Under the pieces are notes generated by a model. It was not told the DNA's origin and did not search any database. It saw only the letters and a list, made by a program, of their open reading frames with translations. The position numbers and the translations under genes were made by a program. Below, piece by piece: positions 45,687 to 57,968 of a stretch of 64,000 bases of DNA; positions within the stretch are counted from its first letter, which is position 1; every line of letters starts with the position of its first letter. The DNA comes from Megalobrama amblycephala (lineage: Eukaryota > Chordata > Actinopteri > Cypriniformes > Xenocyprididae), in assembly GCF_018812025.1 (NCBI RefSeq), contig NC_063044.1, forward strand, positions 47,701,076 through 47,765,075. The letters are read 5' to 3'.

Positions 45687-47473
45687 TCAGAGGAATGGGC
45701 CAGGGAGGGCTGTCGCAAGGAGTGAAAGTTCTGGGAACCAGGTCTGGTCGGGCCAATAGGGCGCAACTAAGAGGACCTGCTCCTCGTCCTCCCTGACTTT
45801 GCACAGGGTCTGTGCAAGTAGGCTCACTGGGGGAAACGCATATTTGCGAAGGCCCCGGGGCCAGCTGAGTGCCAGTGCGTCTGTCCCGAGTGTTCCCTCG
45901 GACAGGGGGTAAAACAACTGGCAGTGGGAGGTTTCCGGTGAGGCAAACAGGTCTACCTGAGCCTCTCCAAACTCTCTCCAGATCAGCTGGACCACCTGGG
46001 GGTGGAGTCGCCACTCTCCTGGCAGCTCAGCTCGTGATAGCTCGTCGGCCACATGGCTGAGCACACCAGGGACAAGAATGGCATGAAGCGACCTCAGACG
46101 CTTCTGACTCCAGAGGAGGAGATGGGGGGCGAGTTGCGACATGCGACGGGAGCGTAGACCACCTTGATGGTTGATGTACGCAACGGTCGCAGTGTTGTCC
46201 GTACGGACCAGTACATGCTTGCCCCGTAGCGGCCCTTTGAGGCGGCTCAGAGCAAGACGTACTGCTAGCAACTCGAGGCAATTGATGTGCCAATGCAGAT
46301 GGGGTCCCGTCCAAACCCCTGACACTGCATGCCCGTTGTACGTGGCACCCCAGCCGGTGGCAGGAGCATCTGTGAATACCACAGCATGCCGGGACACTTG
46401 TTCTAGGGGCACTCCTGCCCGGAGAACAAAGGGTCCGACCACGGACTGAAGGCTTGGCGGCACTCCTGAGTGATTAGCACCCGGAACGTGCCGCGTTGCC
46501 ACGCCCATCTCGGGACTCGGCCGTGAAGCCAGTGTTGAAGCAGTCTCATATGAAGCAGACCAAGCGGGGTTACTGCCGCCGCGGCCGCCATATGCCCCAG
46601 GAGCCTCTGAAAGAATTTCAGTGGGACCGCTGTCCTGCCATTGAACGTATTCAGGCAGTTCAACACCGACTGAGCACGTTCCTCTGTGAGGCGTGCTATC
46701 TGTTCGACCGAATCCAGCTCCATACCGAGAAAAGAGATCCTCTGCACAGGGGAGAGTTTGCTCTTTTCCCAGTTGACCTGAAGACCCAACTGGCTGAGGT
46801 GTCTGAGCACCAAATCCTTGTGTTCGCACAACTAACCCCGGGACTGTGCTAGAATGAGCCAGTCGAGGTAGTTGAGAATGCGAACACCCTGTTCTCTCAT
46901 GGGAACAAGGGCTCCCCCTACGACTTTCGTAAAGACGCGGGGAGACAGGGCCAGCCCGAAGGGTAGGACTCTGTACTGATATGCTCGACCTTCGAACGCA
47001 AAGCGCAGGAATGGCCTGTGTTGCGGAAGAAACGAGACATGGAAGTACGCGTCCTTCAGGTCGATCGCTGCAAACCAATCTCGGGGACGGATGCACTCAA
47101 AAATGCGCTTCTGCGTCAGCATTTTGAACGGTAGCTTGTACAGGCTCCGATTCAAAACTCGCAGGTCCAAGATCGGTCATAACCCACTGCTCTTTTTGGG
47201 TACAATGAAGTAGGGACTGTAGAACCCTGACCTCATATCGGCTGGAGGGGCCGGCTCCATCGCGTCCTCCGCCAGTAGGACTGCGATCTCCGCACGCAAG
47301 ACAGGGGCAACGACATCTTTCACTGTAGTGAAGAGGACGTCCCTGAACTTGGGGGGATGCCGGGCGAACTGAATCGCATAGCCGAGCCTGATGGTCCCAA
47401 TGAGCCAGCGAGACGGACTGGGGAGCGCTAACCGGGCTCGCAGAGACCGTACAAGCGGGACCAAAGAGACCAC
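45687..47473 (-). pseudogene. DIRS reverse transcriptase-RNase H, broken
   Basis: The RT fingers start in the frame from 47473 (RSGFYSPYFIVPKKSSGL), which is stopped by TGA at 47179-47177. The same frame continues with DLRVLNRSLYKLPFKML, AAIDLKDAYFHV (first catalytic Asp) and LPFGLALSPRVFTKV, and reaches a TAG stop at about 46832. The palm active site reads NYLDWLIL where the family has Y-L-D-D, so the second catalytic Asp codon is missing. After NWEKSKL and SFLGMELDS (46831-46403) a frameshift leads to an RNase H/ribonuclease-like region (VVFTDAPATGWGA, INCLELLAV, VRTDNTATVAYIN) ending at 45687. Two stops, a frameshift and a lost catalytic residue make it inactive. Confidence 0.9.
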
Positions 47474-47567
47474 CGGCGTACCCGCAGCGGGGCAGCGAGG
47501 TGGAACACAGGGACGCGGCTCGGGGGGGCTCTCTTTGTGAGGCGGCCCGAAGCGGCGTCACAGTGTG

Positions 47568-49003
47568 CTAGGCAACACTTACCTGGTTCCACGGATGGAC
47601 AGAGGGAGCAGTCGAGGCTTTGGCTGCCCGCTGCTCGCTGCTGTCCGCTGGCGACAGAAGAGGGGGATGAGAGTGGTGAGGTTTTTCTCCTCCCACTGCT
47701 CTCCAAACCCTCTTCAGACCTGGAAATGGAGGAACTGCTCTTTTAATTTTGGGTACCACTGCCTCTTGGGTCAGTGGCGGAACAGAAACAAACCCAATAA
47801 AAGGATTTACCACCCGGCCCTCCTCCAGGGGTGGAAGAGCAGCCCCACCCATTTCTGGGTCGCCCGTCTCAGGGGTGATTCTCACCAACCACTTAACAGC
47901 TGCAGAGACGGGAGGCGTCATCTCCCCGCAATGGACACAGCAGAGCCTGCTGGGCCAGAGTTTCTTGCAGGGGACGACACCCTTGGCGACGAGCAGACCG
48001 AGGGGCGGCCCAAGAGGAACTCAATGGTTTGTCATGGGAAGCTCCCCGATCCGCTACTAACTGAGGAGAACCGCTGGGCTCAGTCCTCGACAGTGTCACC
48101 GAAAAGGCCACCTCGTAAGATGGGAGCATTGAGAAAGCATTTAGCTTGACAACCTCTCGCACCTCACAAGGTAAGCCAGGGGGCACTTCTGGACCACTGA
48201 GGTGGACATCGTCTGGCTGAGGGCCTGCGCCGTGACTTTGATCACGGTTAGTCAACAAGCGCAGCTCAACCCCAGCACAGAACTACCCTCATGCAAAAAG
48301 AGTGCCTTGGCCTCACATGCAGGGTGGGTGTGGTCTGTGTACAGCCACCCCAACCAAGAGGGTAGTGAGAGAGGAAAAACTTATGCAGATTTTGGCACTT
48401 TTGGCATTCCATATTTATGGCACCAACATACCCCCATACTGCCAAGTTTTCCATGCACATCTGGAAGACCCAGGAAAGCATGGCTGTAAACTCCGAATCT
48501 GAGTCAGCATAGGCACACACCATTACAGTGGGCAGCATCACCCTCATTTCCAGAGCATAACAGCACTCTCTCCGATGCTGCAATCGACGTCTGTCCCTCA
48601 GCTGGAGCTCTGAATGAAATGCTAGGTTCCCCTATGAGTAGGACCAGCAATCCAATCCAGAAACTGCACAGCTTGCAATGCGCTAGAGAGGGAGGGGCCC
48701 TAGGGGGTTGGTTCCCCGAAGGAACCCCTCAACCTCATGTCACCCAAGCCATATCAGCAAAGTAGACCTCTTCTGGTGCACCAGAGAGGGCGCTACAATG
48801 GAGATTATGCAAGGGAACCGCGCATCTAGAGCGCCGAGCGAGCGCTGGGTTGCCGTGACAACCCGCGCTGCAGCCCGGCAGCTCGACGGCACACGACACG
48901 CAGAGGAGCGAGAGGTTTGCTCTCGCTGATCTCCACGGTCTTCCCAGAGTGTCGGGCAGACCCGCGGCTGTGCTTTTACACACAAGCGGCAGCTGGCCAA
49001 CAA
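47568..49003 (-). pseudogene. DIRS gag-like region, fragmentary
   Basis: Several short - strand frames (48583-48266, 48258-47893, 47921-47568) occupy the place where DIRS elements encode their gag-like protein. They are Pro/Ser/Arg-rich and carry no named domain that I can identify. The position argues for a decayed gag; the sequence alone does not prove it. Confidence 0.4.
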
Positions 49004-49967
49004 CAGAGGGGACTCAAGCTTCCCGGAGAAAGAAGAGTCACGACCGGCGTGTCGACGTGATCATGTTCTCATATGAAAACATGAAACACCCACGAACATC
49101 ATTTCAACACGCGCCCAGACATGTGAAACAGTGATCGTGGCCGTCAGTGAGGACAGGAACGACCGCATCCAGAAACACAAGTAGGATGTCATCTTTAAAA
49201 AGACGCGAATCTACTTGTGTAAGCTCTTTCAGGGACTTTACTCTTTTAAAAGTGCTGAAGCACGCAGGGGAACGGCCGCCGCAACACAGACAGGGATTGT
49301 GTGCAGCCTGTCGTGTGCTCTCTCTCTCTCTTTGAAGGCGCTCACTCTTACCAGCCGTAAAAACGGCTTTTCAGCGCTCAAAAGCGCACCGTACCGGCCG
49401 TGAGAACAGCCTTCCGACGCTGTCAAAACAGCTATTTGCTCAAAAACGGCAAACGAAACAAAAACAGAAAAAGAGAGGACTTCAACCCCGCTGCTGTGCT
49501 GTTCGCCTGCACTCGGAAAAAAAGAGAAGTTCAACCAAAAAGCTTGACTCGTCTTCTAGCAGACACTCACTTGCAGAGAACAGGAACAAACACCGTTCGG
49601 CTCCGAAGCGAAAAGCTGAAGATGCAACGCACCTGCTGCTCATTATATACCCGCGCTGCGAGGCGAGCAGCTGATGCATATGATTGCATGCCAATGTGCA
49701 TTGGCTCGTTTTAGTTACACTCGAAGTAGATTGGCCTCTCTAGCGAGATTCCTATTCGTCGGTCTGTCCGACGTACGTCGAACGTGACCGACTGAATGGG
49801 AACGGTAGTTGTGTAGCTGTCTATGGAGGGACAGAAATCGCTCAGATTTTATTCAAAATATCTGCATTTGTGTTCCGAAGATGAATGAAAGTCTTATAGG
49901 TTTGGAACAACATGAGGGTGACTAACTAATGACAGAATTTTCATTTTAGGGTGAACTAACCCTTTAA

Positions 49968-51555
49968 ATTGTTATCACATGTTTTTTACACACACAAGCC
50001 ATTTAAAATTGATGCACGCTTTGGCAGACTTCTTTACAACATATTTATGCATGAAAAGCAGAGATCGATCTTTAAAAGTCAGCCTCTTTTTGTAATGCCT
50101 CTTAGGGGGACTGCTATGTTATGTTGAGCAAAAAAAAAATATATTCATTGTTCTCCAAATTCTCTCCTAAAGGATTACCTCATCCCTAAAGCAATAAGCA
50201 CATCCGGCCTAGCTGTTTCTGATTGATTTGCCGTCTGAGCAATTTCTTCTAGGTGAAATTGTGCTAGCTGGCTAGTTCATGAGTCTTTCATAGGTTTCAT
50301 AGATTTCATAGGCACTGGATTCCAGAATTGCCTTTCCTCCCCCTGCTTGGACAGTCTGGTCCTCTGGTCTCAGTGGTCCGCCGGGTCTGCAGTGACCAGT
50401 GGGGGTTTGCATCACAGGCCTGTCCTGTGACGACCACAGCAACAGATTTTTGCACCAGGAGGACACAGTCAGGGGCAAGAGAAATGAAAGGTGCTGGGCC
50501 CATGATGGAAAAGCACATAATGCCTATACAGTATGCTCACACACACTAACCTGAGTGTTACGTGATCAACATATGCTTCCTGAAATCATTTGCCCAAGCT
50601 ATTAATATGATTTTTTTTCCCAATAACATAACATGTTAGGTCAAACATAGGCATATAAACACACATAAACTTCAGCTTCACGAGCACTTGCGCTATAAGC
50701 AAGTATCCATTTGACTGAGCCAAAGCTAATCGCTTAATTAAAGGAATTATGTCAGGTTGGCAATCATCATGATAGTGGAAACCATGAACATCTGCCTCAC
50801 TCATCACTGAGCAAAATATTCATAAGAGTTGGAAACAGTTGCTGGTTGGATGCTGTTAGCATTAGTGTCAGGCAGAGCGGTGTAATGTGATCCTCATGTG
50901 CAAGGCTAATGATTACGGATGAGACTTTTTTCTATGTGATTAGGTTAGGGGTCAGTCTTTGTGATGTTAAGCTATTTATTTAATGCTTATTTTATCATAA
51001 ATGCCTCTGAGGGACACAAATCTAATATGGCAGCACCAGATAAGCATAATAATCCAGAAAATTGAAAGATTAAAGGATTTTAAAGGTAGCCAATCCAATC
51101 AGTAGTATGACAAGGGACTGATGGGAGTGTACTTTTATTAAAAAAAATATATATATAAATATATATTATTATTATTGTACAAATTTTTTTTTTTTTTTAA
51201 TTCAAAATATTATCACTACACTACATATTAATGCATTTTATGTGAATAGTTCAAACAAGAAAACTGATGCTGCTTTGATTATTGACAGGATAATTTTCAA
51301 TACCTTTCAGTTGAATTATAAAATGTTATTTTTCAGTGGTCTTGACACTGTCAGAGTTCTTACGAGTTTTTATATTTTTTTTATGTTTTATTCCGCAAAG
51401 TTTTTTTTTTTTTTTTTCCTGTCCCTGTAATGCCCCAAAAAGCTTTTAGGAGTAATTCCATGTTGGGATTTAGATGTCAGATATCTGGTGGACATCAGTC
51501 TCTCATCTTCCTAATGTGTTTCTGTGTGTGTTTCTCTCCCTTTGTGATCTTTCAG
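49968..51555. other. end of intron 4, no gene seen
   Basis: Intron sequence with T-runs (51187-51200, 51401-51418) and the exon 5 acceptor at its end. The open frames are short and unconvincing. Confidence 0.5.
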
Positions 51556-51662
51556 AAGAAAAGCAAGCTGCATTACCACATTGCAGTCATCATAAACTAC
51601 CTGGGACACTGTATCTCTCTGGGAGCCCTGCTGGTTGCCTTCATCCTCTTTATGAGACTCAG
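51556..51662 (+). CDS. crhr1: crhr1 coding exon 5 (107 bp), transmembrane helix 1
   Basis: The acceptor is gatctttcag (AG at 51554-51555); the best donor is ctcag|gtgggt at 51662/51663, leaving phase 2 (AG of an Arg codon). The product is [20 protein letters not shown] followed by [15 protein letters not shown]. This is a basic juxtamembrane stretch and a hydrophobic helix with the N-Y-x-G-x-x-x-S pattern of class B helix 1. A donor three bases downstream (ggtg|gtgagt-like) would change the end slightly but is less likely. The next exon, expected to encode the first intracellular loop, was not found before 64000. Confidence 0.94.
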
Positions 51663-53840
51663 GTGGGTGAGTGCCTCTTCTGTGAGGGGTTTTCAAGAGC
51701 CGAGTGAGTGGAATTGAACTTCTGTGTTTAGTCACTCTGGTGGACTTGCATGAGATAAAATCATTACGAGCTGCTGCTACTGCATTGTAAAGTGAGTGAA
51801 CAAAGGATTCCAGGACAATAAAGAATTTAGTTTCTTACCTCAGGGGGAAATTCTTCATTACTCAGGAGTCTTAACTGTGTAATTTCTGTGCCACTTTCTA
51901 AATCCCCATCTGCTGTTGGTTGGATAATCATATATACAGTACGGTAAATCACAGCATTCTCCTTCAATGGCAGCTTCAGATTTAAATCTTAGATTCTGTA
52001 GATTGCTTTTGCCTGTGCAAAAAATAATCCCAATATCCCCACGAATGATCCCTTTTCTGGACAGCTCTACTAACGTGTCCAGTGTCCTTTGCTTGGATCA
52101 ACTTTAAATCAGTTTTACTGAGAGGGACATGGGCCCAGCCCCAAACATAAATATAGGCTGTCTTCTTGTCACATCTCATCAGTACATCAATTGATTTTCC
52201 AGCTGCTGACAGAAACTATACATCAGGTGGCCAACTGAATGGCAGGGAATGGAAAATTATATATGCTTGGTGAGATCACAGGCGACAAGCCCTTCTTGGG
52301 CTCAGGTTTCTAAGGTCCAAGGACAACCCGTATAGGTTATCTCTCACTTGTCAAGGCACCTGAGAAATCGATGCCATGGGTCAGCGGAGTGCTCCCCGGC
52401 AATGAGATTTCAGACTGATGGTGTAGAAATGAAGACACCTTATCGGCACATCAAGGGCACTCACGCTCCTCTTCATCTTTGGTTATTCCAGTCCAGAAGT
52501 ATCATGGTTTAGGGATGATAATTGAAGGTCTTCATTGAGCTGGCTCTCATTATATTACGCTCAGTCAAACTGAGAGACTTGTTTTCTGTGGGATCATGTC
52601 CAAGGCTTAATTAGCCTGGATCAATGTGGCAAACTGGATGTGAGGAGGTGGGTCGTCACATATTTCAGCATTCCCACACACTCTTTGGTGTTAGTGGCAC
52701 AGATTGGGCTGAGTGGGCAGATGAAATATCCATGCTGTTTAGGATTATTTAGACTAGATTATCTCTGACTTAATCTGCCTTGATTAATCCGGGGAAGATA
52801 TTCTGGCATCTTTCCCTGGATTTCTAATCAAAATCGCGCTAGGAGTCAGCTTATACGTAGTTTTACTGGATGCTGCTTTTCACAACAGTGTGCCCTACTG
52901 ATTATCCTCTGTCCGTCTAGTTAATGTCAGTGTGTCATGGGTGGATTGAGGCTGGGTGCGAGTATACAGAGGTTGTGAAGTCGCAGTTAGGCTCAATTGG
53001 GTCCTCTAGCAGGGGAAACTGTGTAATGAAATACACAGTGAACAGATGTTCAGGGTAAACACCAAGTGTTCTTGTGCTCAGACCCTCCAGCCATTTTGTG
53101 TCTGCCCACAAGGACAGAAGGACAGGGGTATTAAATTGGCTTATTAATGTTTTAGCAGACAGCATTTGCACAGTAAGGGTCCCAGGATTTGGAAGTGTTT
53201 CTAGGACACCCTCCATGAATAATATATATTACTAAATGTTCATTTAATAAAATTTTATTTTATAAAAATATTTATTATAAATGCATAAATACATACAAAC
53301 ATACATACAAACATAAATATAGTAATGGTAATTCAACTTGAAATAATATTCAAGTGGGTTGGGTTACAAAATTCAAAATGTCAGTTTAATTCAACCAATT
53401 TCAAGTCCAAGTACAATGTCAATGAAAACAGATCTGGGTTATTTTTCATTCAGTTCACTTTTGGCTCATGTGCTTTGCGTTTGGTTTATTTAAAGAGGTC
53501 TCAAATGTGGAGAACGTGAAAGATTAACTGTGTGATATGATTATCTTATTCCTGTAGCATTAATATCTAAACAGGAACAGCAATATGAGATGTTAAACGT
53601 AATGTGTAAAATAATCAAAATTTAACCAAATCATGCAGCTGCAGTGTTTAGACAAGATACGGTCCAGCAATCGGAATGAAGTACTCACTGAGCTACTGTA
53701 CCTGACCCGTTAAATTAAGAACACAGAACTGAGGACTTATATATATTAAAGTCCCCCTGTAGTCAATAATTGTATCTCTTAATACTCATCTTTGTAAAAT
53801 GTTTTTCCTGTGAAAAAAGAAAATTATTCATAGCTTGAAT
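51663..53840. other. start of intron 5, no gene or repeat family recognised
   Basis: About 2.2 kb of comparatively repeat-free sequence. No open frame resembles a known protein and no CRHR1 exon 6 sequence was seen. Confidence 0.5.
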
Positions 53841-53846
53841 GCACCA

Positions 53847-53950
53847 GGAGTACTCAACCAGCGGCCCGCAGGATGCATCCGGCCTGTCAGCATTCAATTT
53901 GTGGCCCACGTCATGCTAAATATGAATGTATTTTTATTATAATTTGCATT
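53847..53950. mobile_element. hAT-like end fragment (CAGGAGTACTCAACC)
   Basis: CAGGAGTACTCAACCAGCGG followed by cccgcaggatgcatccggcc resembles the left end of a Charlie-type hAT element. No matching right end or 8-bp duplication was found before the TTAA element at 54186, so the extent is unknown. Confidence 0.45.
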
Positions 53951-54185
53951 TAAAATTACCATGAATATTACTTCTTATGCGTACACTAGGGTAGGAGTGC
54001 ATGTGCACAGTGTACACGCGCTGCACGGTTTTTCTAACCACAATGAACAATGTGCGGCATTTTTCACATGCGCTTTGAATAGTTTTTGCAAATTTAGTTT
54101 TTCCACAAGGTGTCAACACTGAAACGGGCCGTTGTTTCACAGTCTGAAAATAAACGGAGAAGATGGAACAACAAACAATATTTAA

Positions 54186-55157
54186 AGGTGCCCTCGAATG
54201 AAAAATTGAATTTATCTTGGCATCTTGTTGAATAACAAGAGTTCAGTACATGGAAATGACATACAGTGAGTCTCAAACTCCATTGTTTCCTCCTTCTTAT
54301 ATAAATCTCATTTGTTTAAAAGACCTCCGAAGAACAGGCGAATCTCAACATAACACCGACTGTTACAGTCGGGATCATTAATATGTACGCCCCAAATATT
54401 TGCATATGCCAGCCCATGTTCCCAACATTATGAAAGGCATTACACAAGGGCAGGTAGTATTAACGTCTGGATCTGTGCACAGCTGAATCAACAGACTAGG
54501 TAAGCAAGCAAGGACAATAGCGAAAAATGGCAGATGGAGCAATAATAACTGACATGATCCATGATAACATGATATTTTTAGTGATATGTTTAAACTGTCT
54601 TTCTAAATGTTTCGTTAGCATGTTGCTAATGTACTGTTAAATGAGGTTAAAGTTACCATCGTTTCTTACTGTATTCACGGAGACAAGAGCCGTCGTTATT
54701 TTCATTTTTAAACACTTGCCGTCTGTATAATTCATAAACACAACTTCATTCTTTATAAATCTCTCCAACAGTGTAGCATTAGCCGTTAGCCACAGAGCAC
54801 CATCAAACTCATTCATAAACAAATGTAAACATCCAAATAAATACTATACTCACAGGAATCGATGTATGCATGATGAACACTTTGTAAAGATCCATTTTGA
54901 GGGTTATATTAGCTGTGTGAACTTTGTTTATGCTGTTTAAGGCAAGCGCGAGCTCCGTGGGCGGGGAGCGTCAGCATTTAAAGGGGCCGCACAGCATAAA
55001 TCGGCTCATATTTAATGATGCCCCAAAATAGGCAGTTAAAAAAATTAATTAAAAAAAATCTATGGGGTATTTTGAGCTGAAACTTCACAGACACATTCAG
55101 GGGACACCTTAGACTTACAGTATATTACATCTTGTAAAAAAAAGTTCGATGGCACCT
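54186..55157 (-). mobile_element. TTAA element, family D, copy 3 (972 bp)
   Basis: TTAA lies at 54182-54185 and 55158-55161. The left end AGGTGCCCTCGAATG corresponds to the right end of the copies at 18942 and 23171, so it is in reverse orientation. The right end is CGATGGCACCT. It is slightly more diverged at the tips than the other two. Confidence 0.88.
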
Positions 55158-55527
55158 TTAACAAATATTATTTGAATTATTAAATTGAAATTGAATTATT
55201 ATTTGAAATATTAAATATTCAAACACTTTATTTCTGCATCATTTAATGCGGTTGACACCCCTGAAACTTTGCAGTGTGTAAGTGGCCAATGGTCCTCTTA
55301 GCAGCATGAAAAACACAACTTTTATTCTTAATGTCAATGTAGACAAAGCAAGCAGAGAGCGCTTCCATTACAGAGCTGTCATCACTTAATTGAGCTCAAG
55401 GAGAATATCTTATTTATCGTATTTACAATGTTGGTTATAATTAGAGGATTCGTGAGACTGTGACTGAACAACAAAAAAAAGCAAATTAAAAGGTAGAGGT
55501 AATAAAACACAACGCGTCACTCGTATT

Positions 55528-55804
55528 TGTTACGGTCACTAGCTCTGTCACCTTCCCCAGACTACAATTCCCAACATCCCTCCTGATCCACACCTGTACC
55601 CAGTCAGCTCATCATCTCATCACACAGATTCCCTGCACCTGCACATCCTCTTCCTATAAAGACTCACTTGTCTGTCCTCGTCATTGTTTAGTTGGTTGTT
55701 TTGTTCTTGCTCCAGAGTGTTTTTGTTTTATAGTTATTGTGAATAAACCTTCACTGCTGCAATTAGATCCTGCATCCTCTCTTTGTTTGCAACCAGCCCT
55801 GACA
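55528..55804 (+). mobile_element. solo LTR (277 bp) of an LTR retrotransposon
   Basis: It starts TGTTACGG and ends CCCTGACA, with an exact 5-bp target duplication GTATT (55523-55527 and 55805-55809). Inside, on the + strand, are a TATA-like cctataaagac (about 55656) and a polyadenylation signal aataaa (about 55742). There is no internal coding region, so this is a solo LTR left by recombination. The ends and 5-bp duplication fit Ty3/Gypsy- or ERV-type elements; which one is not decided. Confidence 0.82.
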
Positions 55805-55809
55805 GTATT

Positions 55810-57139
55810 GTTTTGAATGGGAGAAAATGCAACACGCATTATGGCGGAATAAGTCCCGCCTTCTAAATAAGAGCCAATCTCCAATTGGTAAAATCACCAC
55901 ATCACTGCAGCGGCTGTTAGAAGCTCCGGTTCCTATAGAAACAGTCAGACACGCTTAGGACTGTGAATGTGCATTAGCTTGGTCCAGCCTGAAAATATTG
56001 TTTTTTGTCATGATTCAAGGGTTTAGAAACAAAATTTATGAGACAGTTGTTGCCAGATTTCATTAGGGGTTTCAAATATGAAATTTAATCGAAAGCTTGG
56101 CAAACAGCTTTGGAGAATTTGATGTTTCCTCATTCAAAGAGATAGGAGCTGCACTTGCATACCCGAGAGGCATTTCAAAGATGGCCGCAGAGTGAAATGA
56201 CTTGTCTTAAAGGGACTTTTGTAATAATTAATAGGATAATAATAATAATAATAATAATGAAACCTTTGCAGGTGAGCCTGAGTATAAATAAGCACTATAA
56301 AAAGGTGCCATGGAGTATAAAAAGTACTAAAATTGAGCATCATTCAGACCAGAAATTATTTGTGAAAACAATGCAGACTTTTCACTAGGAATAAGGACTT
56401 CTTTTCATAAGTTCTTGTTAAGTTTATTTGCTCAATAATGTTTTTTCTTTATGCATTTTTTTCATACTCTGAGAATAAATGCAAACTATTAATCCTTTTC
56501 ATGTTCAGTGACACTTTAAATAGAATAAGGGGAAAATACTCAGCAATGATGTTGATTTATGAATTTGCACATGGTTTGTCTTAAACACCACATAGACATA
56601 TAACATTAAAAACATGATTTTCACCAAAGGTAGTATTTAAGAACTACATATTAAAAACTTACTGTATTAGGTAAATACAGTTATAATGTTTGGTACCTTG
56701 ATTACATTGTTTAAGAGCAGAAAATACTCGCAAGCTGCATATTAGATATCTAAATGTTAACAAGCCAATACTTAGTAGCAAGAATGAATTGACTACACTA
56801 ATATGACAAAAACTGTAACCTCCAAAGTTAATTTCAGGAATGGCCTGTGTATTCCACACCAGTGCTCACCTGTCAGCGGAGTTTAACCCGGCTCCTCCGT
56901 CATTCATAGAATGACGGGGTAAAAAGCAGAGGGCATCAAAGTATGAAAGGAGAGCAAAGCTGCTGTGGCACAGTGACAAGCCACTGTTGGCAGCTAGCTG
57001 TTCTCATTCTGTTTCTTGACAAAAGGCTAGACTGGGAGTACCTTTCTGTCCTGTATGACACAAAAACCTTCTTACATGTGCCCTGAGGGCAGAGACAGGA
57101 AGGCATTCAGAGAAGCAGTTTGACAGTAAACACACCATA
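55810..57139. other. intron 5 sequence, no gene seen
   Basis: It contains a short (ATA/AAT)n run at about 56237-56260 and no convincing open frame. Confidence 0.5.
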
Positions 57140-57968
57140 CACTGTAAAAAATTACCGTGATTTTAACAGTAAAAGACTGTAAAAATGCTGCGGTGAAAAA
57201 CTGTTAATTGGTTTACAGAAAGTTTCCGTACTATATACGGTGAATAACTGTAATAGATCTAACGGTACATTTAATGTAATTTTACGGTAAAATACCGTTA
57301 AATTCACAGTTTTTGAAAGTGAAAAATAACAATTCATTGTAAAATTTACAGTGAAAAACCGTAAATTGACATTCCCACAATTCCCTGCGTGACACTTCAC
57401 ATTTGATATATTTTTGTTGAAATAACTCTGTTTCTTCTTAGTTTTTCTCATTTTTTTCTAATCAGTTATGTACATTAGGGTTTTATGTTACATCTAATGT
57501 TGTTAAATTAATGTTTATTGCATTTTTAAAATTTCATGCATGTTACCATGATGGTGTTTAGTGTTTGTGTGAATGACACTGTGTGCTCCTTCTATATATT
57601 AGTATTGTGCTTCTCAGTTTGTGGAAAAGCTGCTTGTGATGAACTTTGATTCATCATGTGACTTTTATCACCACTGTGTTTGGTGGTTGTCAGTGTATTA
57701 TAAAGGTACAAAACAGATATTAGTACTTCATTAGGTTGGTAAATTAACATTATATCAGTTAATGAAATATGTTATTTTACCGTGAATTTTACTGGGATTT
57801 TTTTTACAGTGTACTGAAATCCAATGTTAAATATACATATTTAAAATGTAAAATTCACATGTAACTCCGTAAGTATGTTTACGGTTTGATGTCATTTTTA
57901 CAGTATTGTTCTGGTAACCACAGCTGCCGGTATTTTTCCGTAGAAACAACGGGATTTTTTTTACAGTG
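57140..57968. mobile_element. palindromic element with CACTGTAAAAAA ends (829 bp)
   Basis: The left end is cactgtaaaaaattaccgtg and the right end is cgggattttttttacagtg, with TA on both sides (57138-57139 and 57969-57970). Inner sequence is full of accgt/acggt repeats of the same motif. A second right-type end (gggattttttttacagtg) lies at about 57795-57812, so two related copies may be joined. It is non-coding. Confidence 0.7.

Larger units (their letters stand above)
43627..49803 (-). mobile_element. DIRS-type tyrosine-recombinase retrotransposon (about 6.2 kb), degraded
   Basis: The element reads right to left. About 160 bp of near-perfect inverted terminal repeat is present (43676-43836 against 49615-49780). 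Two outer extensions differ between ends: aacgtctcggttac... on the left and ...ctgaatgggaac on the right. Both extensions appear reversed and joined in an internal complementary region at about 43906-44018. That arrangement, with no target-site duplication, is diagnostic of DIRS1-like elements, which replicate through a circular intermediate and integrate by tyrosine recombinase (family knowledge). A TATA-like gggtatataatgag lies in each terminal repeat. Coding order on the - strand is a gag-like region, RT-RNase H, then recombinase, all broken. G+C is clearly higher than the surrounding intron. Confidence 0.93.
43176..49963. mobile_element. TTAA element, family C, interrupted by a DIRS element
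   Basis: TTAA lies at 43172-43175 and 49964-49967. The ends are AGGGTTAGTTCACCC and GGGTGAACTAACCCT. The host halves are 43176-43626 and 49804-49963. The right half begins ggtagttg, which complements the caactacc of the left half (43317-43324), so the break point lies within the palindrome. Joining the halves gives gcgtcaaa-ggtagttg against the expected gcgtcaaagtggtagttg. Confidence 0.85.
7609..51662 (+). other. crhr1: crhr1 locus (partial), corticotropin-releasing hormone receptor 1, coding exons 2-5 with introns
   Basis: Four exons on the + strand join in frame to give about 121 residues of a class B (secretin-family) GPCR. The receptor sits in the plasma membrane, binds CRH/urocortin peptides and signals mainly through Gs and cAMP in the stress axis (family knowledge). 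Seen here: a Cys-rich ectodomain with five of the six conserved Cys (the sixth must be upstream), a TCWPR core, several N-glycosylation sequons and transmembrane helix 1. Paralogue choice rests on the EILNEEKKSK linker and [10 protein letters not shown] in helix 1, which match CRHR1 better than CRHR2. Intron phases are 1,1,1,0,2 in order. The introns measure 2830, 15072 and 25788 bp. The start codon, signal peptide and helices 2-7 lie outside the window; no sequence resembling the next exon (the loop after helix 1 and helix 2) was seen up to 64000. Confidence 0.93.

Noticed and set aside
47097..47561. Long - strand frame overlapping the RT start in the DIRS element
   Set aside because: It is in a different phase from the RT motifs and is a shadow of the GC-rich coding region.
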